From positions 12,062,915 to 12,126,914 of the forward strand of contig NC_083572.1 in assembly GCF_027579695.1 (NCBI RefSeq): 64,000 bases of DNA, given 5' to 3'. Both the position numbers and the translations under genes were made by a program. Positions 21,134 through 31,532 of this stretch are shown here, one piece after another (the first letter of the stretch is position 1; each line of letters opens with the position of its first letter). The DNA is from Neoarius graeffei (taxonomy: Eukaryota; Chordata; Actinopteri; Siluriformes; Ariidae). Under the pieces are notes generated by a model that did not search any database, had not been told where the DNA came from, and worked only from the letters and a program-made list of their open reading frames with translations.

Positions 21134-21636
21134 GCTTGTTTACAAATTGTCACAGTCGCTTGCTAGCATGGAAGTTTTACGTCTCCGACGTGGGACGTCT
21201 TGACATCCATGCAATATCGTAAGCCATGTTCAACGCTCATTCTCCATTGGGTAGACAGGGGCAAAGACAGGTTTTTAATTTGGGCACCATGGCGATCGTA
21301 GCGAGCCTAAATTTTTTTTTTACTATTTTCACGCATAGCGTGACGAAAATTTTTGACGTATCATTTTTAGCAATTTTTTTAACCAATTATAAATATATCG
21401 AGCAATAAAAATAATAGAAATTACATAATCATGTGCAAGTATAAAGTAGTGCTGTATCTAAAAAGTCGAAAGTTTTGTAAGCCTAATTATGATCACAGCA
21501 TCTATTTGGGCGCACATCTATTTCAATTCAACTTCCAATATAATTCGGTATAAATTAATTTGGGCATAGATGGGATAAAAATAACTTTCACTTAAGTTTA
21601 AAAATAAGCTGGTACGAAGCAGATTACATAAAAGTC

Positions 21637-21903
21637 TCACATAAAATATGTAATAAAAATCCATAGCGTACCTGGCAACTGTAAGGCAGTTGTTGCAGAC
21701 GACAAGTCAATGACCTCGACCTTGTCAACAATATCGCCTGATGTCTTCTGACTGTTCTGTCGTGTGATAAACCTCCCCATTCCCCCGCCTGGAGACTTAA
21801 TAATGCCGTCGATTGTGCGTTTTCCATGAATATATGAACTGCTGTTCTTATTATGTGATTTACCAGTTGTCTTAGGTCTACCACGACCCGGCATGACGAC
21901 CAC
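21637..21903 (-). other. Unrecognised open frame with AT-hook-like start
   Basis: An 88-codon open frame begins MVVMPGRGRPKTTGKSHNKN, where GRGRPK is an AT-hook-like core. It continues to SSATTALQLPG just before a gtacgc that could be a splice donor at about 21672. I do not recognise the protein. It could be the first exon of a transposon gene. Nothing around it supports a host gene. Confidence 0.35.
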
Positions 21904-22167
21904 TTGTCAAGCTATACTATCAACAGTATCACAAACCGACAGCCACGTGTTCTCATGAATCGTTGAGAATTTCACAACGCAAACAAAGGAAGTATATTTT
22001 ACGACATTCAGACGTCAGAGACTCAGACACGGTTTACAGTAATCGCTAGACGCATTTCATGTTATGAAGCGACTGAACAACAAATTGAAATATATATGGC
22101 AAAAAATGACATTTAACAATAGTTTAACCTTCATCCGACCAAGTGGGGTCCATCTGCCCCGCACCTA

Positions 22168-23763
22168 CAGTGGGGCAAAAAAGTATTTAGTCAGTCACCA
22201 ATTGTGCAAGTTCTCCCACTTAAAAAGATGAGAGAGGCCTGTAATTTTCATCATAGGTATACCTCAACTATGAGAGACAAAATGAGAAAAAAAAAATCCA
22301 GAAAATCACATTGTCTGATTTTTAAAGAATTTATTTGCAAATTATGGTGGAAAATAAGTATTTGGTCAATAACAAAAGTTCATCTCAATACTTTGTTATA
22401 TACCCTTTGTTGGCAATGACAGAGGTCAAACATTTTCTGTAAGTCTTCACAAGGTTTTCACACACTGTTGCTGGTATTTTGGCCCATTCCTCCATGCAGA
22501 TCTCCTCTAGAGCAGTGATGTTTTGGGGCTGTCGCTGGGCAACACGGACTTTCAACTCCCTCCAAAGATTTTCTATGGGGTTGAGATCTGGAGACTGGCT
22601 AGGCCACTCCAGGACCTTGAAATGCTTCTTACGAAGCCACTCCTTCGTTGCCCGGGCGGTGTGTTTGGGATCATTGTCATGCTAAAAGACCCACCCACGT
22701 TTCATCTTCAATGCCCTTGCTGATGGAAGGAGGTTTTCACTCAAAATCTCACGATACATGGCCCCATTCATTCTTTCCTTTACACGGATCAGTCGACCTG
22801 GTCCCTTTGCAGAAAAACAGCCCCAAAGCATGATGTTTCCACCCCCATGCTTCACAGTAAGTATGGTGTTCTTTGGATGCAACTCAGCATTCTTTCTCCT
22901 CCAAACACGACAAGTTGAGTTTTTACCAAAAAGTTCTATTTTGGTTTCATCTGACCATATGACATTCTCCCAATCCTCTTCTGGATCATCCAAATGCTCT
23001 CTAGCAAACTTCAGATGGGCCTGGACTTAAGCAGGGGGACACGTCTGGCACTGCAGGATTTGAGTCTCTGGCGGCGTAGTGTGTTACTGATGGTAGCCTT
23101 TGTTACTTTGGTCCCAGCTCTCTGCAGGTCATTCACTAGGTCCCCCCGTGTGGTTCTGGGATTTTTGCTCACCGTTCTTGTGATCATTTTGACCCCACGG
23201 GGTGAGATCTTGTGTGGAGCCCCAGATCGAGGGAGATTATCAGTGGTCTTGTATGTCTTCCATTTTCTAATAATTGCTCCCACAGTTGATTTCTTCACAC
23301 CAAGCTGCTTACCTATTGCAGATTCAGTCTTCCCAGCCTGGTGCAGGTCTACAATTTTGTTTCTGGTGTCCTTTGACAGCTCTTTGGTCTTGGCCATAGT
23401 GGAGTTTGGAGTGTGACTGTTTGAGGTTGTGGACAGGTGTCTTTTATACTGATAACGAGTTCAAACAGGTGCCATTAATACAGGTAACGAGTGGAGGACA
23501 GAGGAGCCTCTTAAAGAAGTTGTTACAGGTCTGTGAGAGCCAGAAATCTTGCTTGTTTGTAGGTGACCAAATACTTATTTTACAGAGGAATTTACCAATT
23601 AATTCATTAAAAATCCTACAATGTGATTTCCTGGATTCTTTCCCCCCATTCTGTCTCTCATAGTTGAAGTGTACCTATGATGAAAATTACAGGCCTCTCT
23701 CATCTTTTTAAGTGGGAGAACTTGCACAATTGGTGGCTGACTAAATACTTTTTTGCCCCACTG
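22168..23763 (-). mobile_element. Tc1/mariner element (family C)
   Basis: Ends CAGTGGGGCAAAAAAGTATT and its inverse are bordered by TA. Length is 1596 bp. The minus-strand transposase is in pieces. 23397-23011 gives the N-terminal part ([20 protein letters not shown]). 22993-22682 gives the centre with WSDETK. A TAG replaces the codon just before HDNDPKHT, and the rest continues with stops. Confidence 0.92.
23011..23397 (-). pseudogene. Tc1-type transposase, N-terminal part
   Basis: The 128-codon frame contains the paired helix-turn-helix region ([29 protein letters not shown]) that binds the element's inverted repeats. The frame closes at about 23011, before the catalytic core. The core continues in another frame at 22993-22682 ([11 protein letters not shown], then [11 protein letters not shown]). 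A frameshift plus later nonsense codons make the copy inactive. It is inserted in the piggyBac-like element, so it is the younger of the two. Confidence 0.85.
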
Positions 23764-24626
23764 TATATGTTTGTTTGCCATTTTAAAAATATGTGACATA
23801 CTGCCTCACCGTTTTATGAATTTGTCGGAATTTATGTCTTAATTAAAACACTAAAGCACCGGAAGATCAGCTTTTTGCATTGTGAAGGTATAATTAATTT
23901 GTTACTGGGGTCCAACCGGACCCCAGAGTAAAGTTTATCTGTCTTTCATTTTATAATTGAATAGCACACTGAAAGTTAACTTCTTTTATTTCTTTTATGT
24001 TCCATAATGAAACTACCAAGGCATTCATTCTTGGGGTCCGTGTGGACCCCACTGCTGCAATAAGCACAGGCTGCAAAACAAAAGCCCTAAATAATTTTAC
24101 AATTCCTTTTTTGTTTTAAATTCTGTAAGAAAAGACCTAAGTTGTAATCCAGAATGTTTTACAGCTGCATGAGCTGCAAAAATCATGTATATAATGCCAA
24201 TTTTTTTTGTGGCGCTATAATTTGCTACATGTATGCTAGGTATTGCAATATTATTGCAATGTTATTGCATTTATAATACATTATTGATATTCAGCCATAG
24301 TGGATTTTGTTCTTCAATAAAGTTATGTCTGTTTGCTGCATTGAATTGGTTCTTACTGCATTGATTTCAAGGTATTCCCTCCTGGGGTCTATACGGACCC
24401 CGCCTGGTAGTTTGTGTATGTAAAATTGGCTGGTAGGATGAAGGTTAAGTGTGTTCTTTATGCCTTGGGCCCTTTAGTGTATTGCTGTTATTAATACAAG
24501 ATGTTCTGAACAAAACTTATCTGGTGATTTTGTCTTTATAAGCTTTAATTTTAAAGAAAATTATTGGGGTCCAAACGGACCCCACATGGTAAGATTAAGG
24601 TGTAAAATAGCATGGTAGGATGAGGG

Positions 24627-25019
24627 TTAAAAATATTTTGGGTTCTCCACCCTTATGAAACAGGATTTTTTCTTCTAATTTGGGCGATTTTCGTATGTTC
24701 TATTTTGGGCCTTTTGACAAGCTCGTAATTTGGGCGCCGTTATACGGTATGTAATTGGGGCTGTATTTGCCACTGGTAGAGCGGCATGTAAAAGCACTGA
24801 GGGGTAACTTACCAATATGGAGTCTCACTGGGGACTCGAAACTGTGGTTTCAGTCAAGTTCTAGTTTTTCATTTCATTTCTTGAACAGTAATAGTGAATA
24901 AAGGTGGGGAAATGAAACAGCTGGTCCAAAAATAGGTTGAAAGAAAGAAAGAAAATAGGTTTTAAGTTTCAGTGTGAAATGTGAACTGAAATTTAAAAAA
25001 ATAATAAAAACTTATTCTC
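24627..25019. other. Intron 1 sequence, degenerate 'atttgggc' repeats
   Basis: The motif 'atttgggc' or 'ttttgggcc' recurs several times here and near 21270-21560, on the other side of the TTAA element. The two stretches may be parts of one older element. No coding sequence is recognised. Confidence 0.35.
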
Positions 25020-25397
25020 GGGCGGCACGGTGGTGTAGTGGTTAGCGCTGTCGCCTCACAGCAAGAAGGTCCTGGGTTCGAGCCCCGGGGCCGGCGAGGG
25101 CCTTTCTGTGTGGAGTTTGCATGTTCTCCCCGTGTCCGCGTGGGTTTCCTCCGGGTGCTCCGGTTTCCCCCACAGTCCAAAGACATGCAGGTTAGGTTAA
25201 CTGGTGACTCTAAATTGACCGTAGGTGTGAATGTGAGTGTGAATGGTTGTCTGTGTCTATGTGTCAGCCCTGTGATGACCTGGCGACTTGTCCAGGGTGT
25301 ACCCCGCCTTTCGCCCATAGTCAGCTGGGATAGGCTCCAGCTTGCCTGCAACCCTGTAGAACAGGATAAAGCGGCTAGAGATAATGAGATGAGAATG
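25020..25397 (+). mobile_element. tRNA-derived SINE (family S1), full length
   Basis: Full-length copy with the perfect target duplication AACTTATTCTC (25009-25019 and 25398-25408). Confidence 0.95.
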
Positions 25398-25844
25398 AAC
25401 TTATTCTCTAAGTGTATTGCGGCACCGTTTTTCATGAGAAGACCAACAGCCGATTCACGGAACATAAATGGAGTTGAATATGAAGAGGTTAGCAGTCAGT
25501 CTCCTGTCGGAACTTCACTTCAGGAACCCGTTCCCACCCAAGAGTAGCCACAAAGCAAAGATGAAGAAATACCTTGACTGTAAACAGGACATTCTGAAAA
25601 AAAAGTCACTTTTCCACTGCTTGTGCACATACATTTCAGTATCTGAAGTACCTTCCAATGCACGAACACTAAAATAAGACACCTAGTCAGTTTCTTTTGG
25701 GCTGCACGTTTCATAAAACGTGTTTCAGCAAACCGTTCGGATTCGGCTCACCTTTCTGCGTCATTAAAATGATCCCACCCCTTCATCTGAGTATTGAGGT
25801 TTTTCACCTGACGTCACAGGGTCCGCCATTTTGAAGGTCAAGCT

Positions 25845-26161
25845 AGCTAATGTCAACATCATAGTAGCTAGTGTGTTACTGTAGCAATGTTTACGTTCAG
25901 TCATTTGGATGACTGTTCTCAAGTTTTTCCTTTACTGTATTTACTAGTTTACTGCGCTAGCGCGCTCGGGCAAGCTGGGAGCTAGCGCGGTCCGGCGCCG
26001 GAGCGCGCTAGCTCCCAGCTTGCCCGAGCACGCTAGCTCAGTAAACTAGTAAATACAGTAAAGGAAAAACTTGAGACTGAAAGGTTTTAACAGTCATCCA
26101 AATGACTGAACATAAACATTGCGACAGTAACATACTAGCTACGATGTTGTTGACATTAGCT
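25845..26161. repeat. Long hairpin inside copy 3
   Basis: Two arms of about 150 bp pair around the centre TCCGGCGCCGGA at 25991-26002. For example, 'tttactgtatttactagttt' at about 25931 pairs with its complement near 26045. A few mismatches and small insertions show some decay. It replaces the expected left-hand gene of the element. Confidence 0.85.
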
Positions 26162-26354
26162 AGTGCTAACAGCTAGCTGCTAGTACACTGCTACAACACA
26201 GACACCGACCCTAATAATACAGTTCTTGGTCATTGCCTGGTAACAGCAAATTTATAATGGGCCATGTCTCAACAGACTAAGAAGTTATTTCAATGACATT
26301 TAATAACATTTTGTTTATCCTGAGGACCGAAAGTAAATGAAAATGTGAACAAAC

Positions 26355-26750
26355 CTTAGCTGTAATAAGATGGCGACCACCGGCTCCAGGGACGACCCGC
26401 TGATGTAGGCATGTTACCCAGCCTGACACAAAATATTTGTAGGCATCCAAACTCTTATACACTTTCAGATCAATACCTGTGTATGGCGATGGGTTTTTAA
26501 CGACACAGGTATACAGATCATGCGGGCCGAAGTCAGGTAAAGACGAGGGCTTCGTGTACTTCCGTACGTCAGTGAACAATCCTGGTGGAAGCAGGTAAAC
26601 GTCGTTCTCTAAGCCTGCTAACCTCAATTTTTGCAAATACCTCTCCCTCTGCTCGCCCTGTAAATGCCCTACGTCGCTGGATAGTGAAGGTGTTTTCTGC
26701 ATCTCGCTCCTTTTTTCTTTTATGTTTTTCATTTGTCGCCTTCCTCGCAT
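26355..26750 (-). pseudogene. SWIM/YqaJ-type protein, first exon
   Basis: A 132-codon open exon from the ATG at 26750 ends at an AAG|GTTTGT donor. It contains DLKVYKSLDAYKYFVSGWV and RHLITAK, aligning with LKAYKSLESYNYFVCGWV and RVLITAK in the exon at 1146-1469. The upstream part (SEMQKTPSLSSDVGHLQGEQ) differs from the other copies. No later exons are present, so the protein cannot be completed. The ATG lies about 75 bp inside the element's right end, next to the YY1-like site. Confidence 0.6.
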
Positions 26751-26825
26751 TCAAACTGATTCGAGCCGTGACGTCCAAAATGGCAGCCTCACATGACTTG
26801 GTCACGTGGATGAAAAACCTCAATT

Positions 26826-27000
26826 GCTGGGTTTCATGTGACGTCACATCCACCTCATTAGTTATTCAAAACTTTAGCTGGTTGTCTATCAAAGCTGAGT
26901 TGACAAAGCGTTTGTACGAAGAAGGTGCGTTGCTCGCATGAAAAATGCCTTACTCTTGCGTTGTTTGTTTTAGGTTGTTCGAATCGATCAAACCGTGAAA
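26826..27000 (+). mobile_element. THAP/SWIM-type element, left-end fragment (copy 5)
   Basis: It starts GCTGGGTTTCATGTGACGTC and matches the left end of the element at 33243-35074. It includes the start of the THAP exon (MPYSCVV at 26946, then GCSNRSNRET in another frame). The sequence stops abruptly near 27000, where a SINE tail begins. Here the THAP start codon ATG is kept, whereas the 34-kb copy has ACG. Confidence 0.6.
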
Positions 27001-27002
27001 CT

Positions 27003-27120
27003 ATTCAGGGTTCGATTCCCTTGACCAGCAGGAATGGCTGAAACCTCACCCCCAGCTGTTCCCCAGGCTGCTCTGGGTATGTTGTACGTCACTCTGGATA
27101 AGCGCGTCTGCTGAATGCCA
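27003..27120 (+). mobile_element. SINE 3'-part fragment
   Basis: It begins with a B-box-like GGTTCGATTCCC and ends in 'actctggataagcgcgtctg', a tail typical of a third fish SINE family. The 5' head is missing. Confidence 0.5.
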
Positions 27121-27124
27121 TTAA

Positions 27125-28144
27125 ACGGGAACCGAAGTCATTTTTAAACTTGCTTTATTTCTCAGTGAACGTGTTATTCAATTACGTTTTCGGTTTTAGT
27201 AACCCTATATCGTGACTCGTATTGGCAACTAATTGCAATTAAATATTATACTTATCGGCCTGTTCGGTTTTTAGCCGTGTTGAATGTAGTTCGTTTGGTC
27301 CACGGCAGGCGTCGCTTATCCACGTGATCTTCACGAGACTTGTGCGAGACTTCGAAACGTGAAGTGTCAGTGCCGCCATTTCGAAAACTGTTCTCCAAAC
27401 GAAATACTGCACAAAAATGAGTTTAAATGATGATTAAGAGGGCAACGCACGTCTTTTGACAACCCCTGTGTCCGAAATCGCTCCCCACTCACTATATAGC
27501 GGGGACGCCATTTTGTAGTGCTGTCCGTGCTGAAAGAAATCGAATTAAAAGTCTCAAATTTGATTTAATAAAAGGCCGCGGCAAAGAAGAAATCATTCAG
27601 CCTTGATTTAAAAAGAACTGAAAGATGCAGGTACTTTGTATTGATTTAATGTGTGAAACGCGCTCAGTATAATATGGATTTATCACAAAAACACATGCAT
27701 GTGTTTATTATTTTGAAAGCCCACCAGCCGACTGATCTGGCACGTTTTAATTGGGCGACAGTAATGACGTAAATACCAGCGCGACGGACGAGTGTCCGAA
27801 AGCGTTTTTTGATTTTATCAATGAGCTCACTATATAGTAATTCCTTATGTAGGGAGTCGTGAACGAGTGAGCGATTTCGGACACAGAACGTTGGCAGACG
27901 TCGGTCACTTTGATTTCCGCTGTATGGTACGTTTTACTTCCGTCCTACGATGTCACGCGCAGGTCTCAATGAATCTCGTTTACGGCTGATGCTTTGACAT
28001 ATGGACTGATGTATTACATAGCACATTTCAAACTCTCATAACTTGCTATAGTGGTGACAAAATGGCGATCAAAAATGCATTCCGATATTTAATAAAATGA
28101 GAAATAGAATTTTGATAATCAAAAATTTGCTTTCAGTTCTCCTT
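27125..28144. mobile_element. TTAA-flanked non-autonomous element, copy B
   Basis: It starts ACGGGAACCGAAGTCATTTT after TTAA (27121-27124) and ends CTTTCAGTTCTCCT. It shares most of its length with copy A (3789-5785), for example 'cttatcggcct' and 'caggtctcaa'. It lacks the hAT insertion of copy A but has its own insertion at 27476-27886. The right-hand TTAA has mutated to TTCA. Confidence 0.75.
27476..27886. mobile_element. MITE with CTGTGTCCGAAATCGCTC ends
   Basis: The inverted repeat CTGTGTCCGAAATCGCTC is present at 27476 and, reversed, ends at 27886. The insertion is absent from copy A of the host element. A subterminal 'actatata' block is mirrored at both ends. No coding sequence. Confidence 0.75.
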
Positions 28145-28594
28145 TCATGTAATATAATGTTATTGTTAACAGTGATAGAAAATGTAGCACGCGCTTGAGT
28201 GGAAACTAGTTTGCGAACACAAGTTCTAACGAGGTTAAACAAGCATTCAGAAGCATGCAGAACAAATGTTCTGTCATCCTTAGCCAACATTAGCGTCATG
28301 TTAGATTTACGTAGTGCTCATTAGACCTAAACTAATCTTTCTGAAATAATATCCTGGTCACATTGTTTTTAATAATTAGCGTCTTGCTGTTATTTGGAGC
28401 GGGCTGCATGGTGGTGTAGTGGTTAGCACTGTCGCCTCACAGCAAGAAGGTTCTGGGTTCGAGCCCAGTGGCCGACAGGGGACTTTCTGTTTGGATGTGT
28501 CTATGTGGGTTTCCTCCGGGTGCTCCGGTTTCCCTCACAGTCCAAAGACATGTAGGTTAGGCTAACTGGTGGTTCTAAATTCACACGTGAGCGT

Positions 28595-29573
28595 TAGGCC
28601 TGTAACGATACACCCAACTCACGATTCGATTCGTATCGCGATTTTTGACCCACGATTCGATACGCCCACGATTTTTTTTAAAATGTTTTTTTAAAGTAGT
28701 AAATTTGACTTATTTACTTACTTACATTAGCTATTTAATAACAAATAATTCAGACCACTGCAGAGAATGAGTAATATGTATGCAAAAATGAACAAACGTA
28801 TATCCAAAGACTGTTTTATTTCTCAAAATAATACTGTTGAGCCGGAAGCTCTGTTTTTTTCGGTTCTGAAAAAGTCATTTTTCCAAATCGTGTAAATCCG
28901 TTAAGATTTTTTTTTGGGGGGGGTGGCTCTCTCACTGTCTCACTCTCATAGGGCCAATGATTTTCTGTGATCGCGGAAAACAGATGGAAATTACGGAATT
29001 TTTATGGTGAAACATTGCTCGCGTGTCAAAATGTAACTGCCGCAGAAGGCTTCCGCCCAAGCAGACATGCCTTCAGTGTTGCCAGATATTGCTAACGTTT
29101 TCCACCCCAAAATATGTTCAAAACCAGCCAAAAAGCACCTAAACCCGCCCAATCTGGCAACACTGCATGCCTTTCCGGTCAAGTGATTGTGATTGGCTTG
29201 TGGCACACCTAGCCAGCCAATGAGCTGCTTGTTTACAGATTCGCTCCCCGCGTCGCAACCAGAATGGCGACCGCTTAAAAGAAACGAATGCTCTGCCAGT
29301 GGCGAGTGTGGACGTTGCGTGACTCGCAGAAGATTGTCGCAGGTCGGCGAAAAAACGACTTACTAATAGATATAAAAAAAAAGTAATTTAAGTAAGTTTA
29401 AAATGTAATTTAAATAAAAAGTAAAGTATTCATAAATTGAAGTTTGGAAGCGCCTCTGTTTTTGGGCTGAGGAGAAGTTTGAAAGGGTGTACCGCGATTC
29501 TGCCTTCTTGTATCGCAATACGGATCGTGGCTCTGCGTATCGCGATTTCGATACGCATATCGTTACAGCCCTA
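28595..29573. mobile_element. hAT non-autonomous element inside the SINE
   Basis: Ends TAGGCCTGTAACGATA and TATCGTTACAGCCCTA are flanked by the perfect 8-bp duplication GTGAGCGT (28587-28594 and 29574-29581). Subterminal repeats of 'cgattcgat'/'atcgcgatttcgatac' type occur at both ends. It carries the 92-bp micro-element at 29074-29165 and no transposase. Confidence 0.9.
29074..29165. mobile_element. 92-bp micro-MITE, copy 1
   Basis: Ends CAGTGTTGCCAGAT and ATCTGGCAACACTG are inverted. The target duplication CATGCCTT is perfect (29066-29073 and 29166-29173). Two related copies are at 53385-53476 and 60930-61020. It is far too short to encode anything. The 8-bp duplication points to mobilisation by a hAT transposase. 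Confidence 0.92.
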
Positions 29574-29922
29574 GTGAGCGTGAATGATTGTTTGTCTCTC
29601 TGTGTCAGCCCTGTGATGACCTGGTGACTTGTCCAGGGTGTACCCCACCTCTCGCCCATAGTCAGCTGGGATAGGCTCCAGCTTGCCTGCAATCCTGCAT
29701 AGGATAAGCGGTTATGGATAATGGATGGATGGATGGATGGATGGATGGAATAAATGCCAGGGTCTAGATAAGCAGCTAACACACAGAATTCTGTAACCGC
29801 TCGGTTTTTGTTTGTTTTTTTCCCCCATGTTTGTTTTTCTCTTCTTCTTTTAACAAATTGAAAATGCGCACTCGCCTCTTCATCCACCCCAAGACACTTT
29901 GACAACATGTAGACCAAACATA

Positions 29923-31532
29923 CAGTAGTGCTTGGAAGTTTGTGAACCCTTTAGAATTTTCTATATTTCTGCATAAATATGACCTAAAACAACATCAGAT
30001 TTTCACACAAGTCTTAAAAGTAGATAAAGAGAACCCAGTTAAACAAATGAGACAAAAATATTATACTTGGTCATTTATTTATTGAGGAAAATGATCCAAT
30101 ATTACATATCTGTGAGTGGCAAAAGTATGTGAACCTCTAGGATGAGCAGTTAATTTGAAGGTGAAATTAGAGTCAGGTGTTTTCAATCAATGGGATGACA
30201 ATCAGGTGTGAGTGGGCACCCTGTTTTATTTAAAGAACAGGGATCTATCAAAGTCTGATCTTCACAACACATGTTTGTGGAAGTATATCATGGCACAAAC
30301 AAAGGAGATTTCTGAGGACTTCAGAAAAAGCGTTGTTGATGCTCATCAGGCTGGAAAAGGTGACAAAACCATCTCTAAAGAGTTTGGACTCCACCAATCC
30401 ACAGTCAGACAGATTGTGTACAAATGTAAGAAATTCAAGGCCATTGTTACCCTCCCCAGGAGTGGTCGACCAACAAAGATCACTCCAAGAGCAAGGCGTG
30501 TAATAGTCGTCGAAGTCACAAAGGACCCCAGGGTAACTTCTAAGCAACTGAAGGCCTCTTTCACATTGGCTAATGTTAATGTTCATGAGTCCACCATCAG
30601 GAGAGCACTGAACAACAATGGTGTGCATGGCAGGGTTGCAAGGAGAAAGCCACTGCTCTCCAAAAAGAACATTGCTGTTCGTCTGCAGTTTGCTAAAGAT
30701 CATGTGGACAAGCCAGAAGGCTATTGGAAAAATGTTTTGTGGATGGATGAGACCAAAACAGAACTTGTTGGTTTAAATGAGAAGCGTTATGTTTGGAGAA
30801 AGGAAAACACTGCATTCCAGCATAAGAACCTTATCCCATCTGTGAAACATGGTGGTGGTAGTATCATGGTTTGGGCCTGTTTTGCTGTATCTGGCCCAGG
30901 ACGGCTTGCCATCATGGAAGGAACAATGAATTCTGAATTATACCAGCGAATTCTAAAGGAAAATGTCAGGACATCTCTCCATGAACTGAATCTCAAGAGA
31001 AGGTGGGTCATGCAGCAAAACAACAATCCTAAGCACACAAGTCGTTCTACCAAAGAATGGTTAAAGAAGAATAAAGTTAATGTTTTGGAATAGCAAAGTC
31101 AAAGTCCTGACCTTAATCCAATCGAAATGTTGTGGAAGGACCTGAAGTGAGCAGTTCATGTGAGGAAACCCACCAACATCCTAGAGTTGAAGCTGTTCTG
31201 TACAGAGGAACGGGCTAAAATTCCTCCAAGCCGGTGTGCAGGACTGATCAACAGTTACCGCAAACGTTTAGTTGCAGTTATTGCTGCACAAGGGGGTCAC
31301 ACCAGATACTGAAAGCAAAGGTTCACATACTTTTGCCACTCACAGACATGTAATATTGGATCATTTTCCTCAATAAATAAATGACCGAGTATAATATTTT
31401 TGTCTCATTTGTTTAACTGGGTTCTCTTCATCTACTTTTAGGACTTGTGTGAAAATCTGATGATGTTTTAGGTCATATTTATGCAGAAATATAGAAAATT
31501 CTAAAGGGTTCACAAACTTTCAAGCACCACTG
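29923..31532 (+). mobile_element. Tc1/mariner element (family D)
   Basis: Ends CAGTAGTGCTTGGAAGTTTG and its inverse (CAAACTTTCAAGCACCACTG) are bordered by TA. Length is 1610 bp. It carries an almost intact transposase frame at 30290-31312. Confidence 0.94.
30290..31312 (+). pseudogene. Tc1-type transposase, nearly full length, catalytically damaged
   Basis: The frame runs 340 codons from MAQTKEISEDFRKSVVDAHQ to a final TGA at 31310, with no frameshift. There are nonsense codons at 31091 (TAG) and 31148 (TGA). The DNA-binding region (KEFGLHQSTVRQIVYK, LPRSGRPTKIT) and the first catalytic Asp (WMDETKT) are present. The second catalytic site reads QQNNNPKHT where relatives have QHDNDPKHT, so the Asp is replaced by Asn. 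[11 protein letters not shown] with the Glu lies beyond the first stop. This copy is inactive both by truncation and by loss of an essential residue. Confidence 0.92.

Larger units (their letters stand above)
22128..24626. mobile_element. piggyBac-like TTAA element, split by a Tc1
   Basis: Ends CCTTCATCCGACCA at 22128 and the inverse GGTAGGATGAGGG ending at 24626 are bordered by TTAA (22124-22127 and 24627-24630). A second end-like copy, GGTAGGATGAAGG plus TTAA, lies at 24432-24448. Internal palindromes of the form GGGGTCC-N4-GGACCCC occur at about 23905, 24032, 24383 and 24565, with half sites near 22144. No transposase remains. Confidence 0.65.
25793..26824. mobile_element. THAP/SWIM-type two-gene element, copy 3
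   Basis: Inverted ends ATTGAGGTTTTTCA are at 25793 and, reversed, ending at 26824. TGACGTCA lies at 25809-25816 and a YY1-like TCCGCCATTTTG near 25824. The right end has the matching CAAAATGGCAGC at about 26776. The right half encodes the SWIM/YqaJ-type exon on the minus strand. The left half, where a THAP exon would be expected, is a long hairpin. The next related end starts at 26826. Confidence 0.65.
28397..29712 (+). mobile_element. tRNA-derived SINE (S1-related), split by a hAT
   Basis: The head and first body half are at 28397-28594. The 3' half resumes at 29574 ('tgtgtcagccctgtgatgac') and runs to a (GGAT)n tail near 29722-29748. Divergence from other S1 copies is higher, so it is an older insertion. 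Confidence 0.8.
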
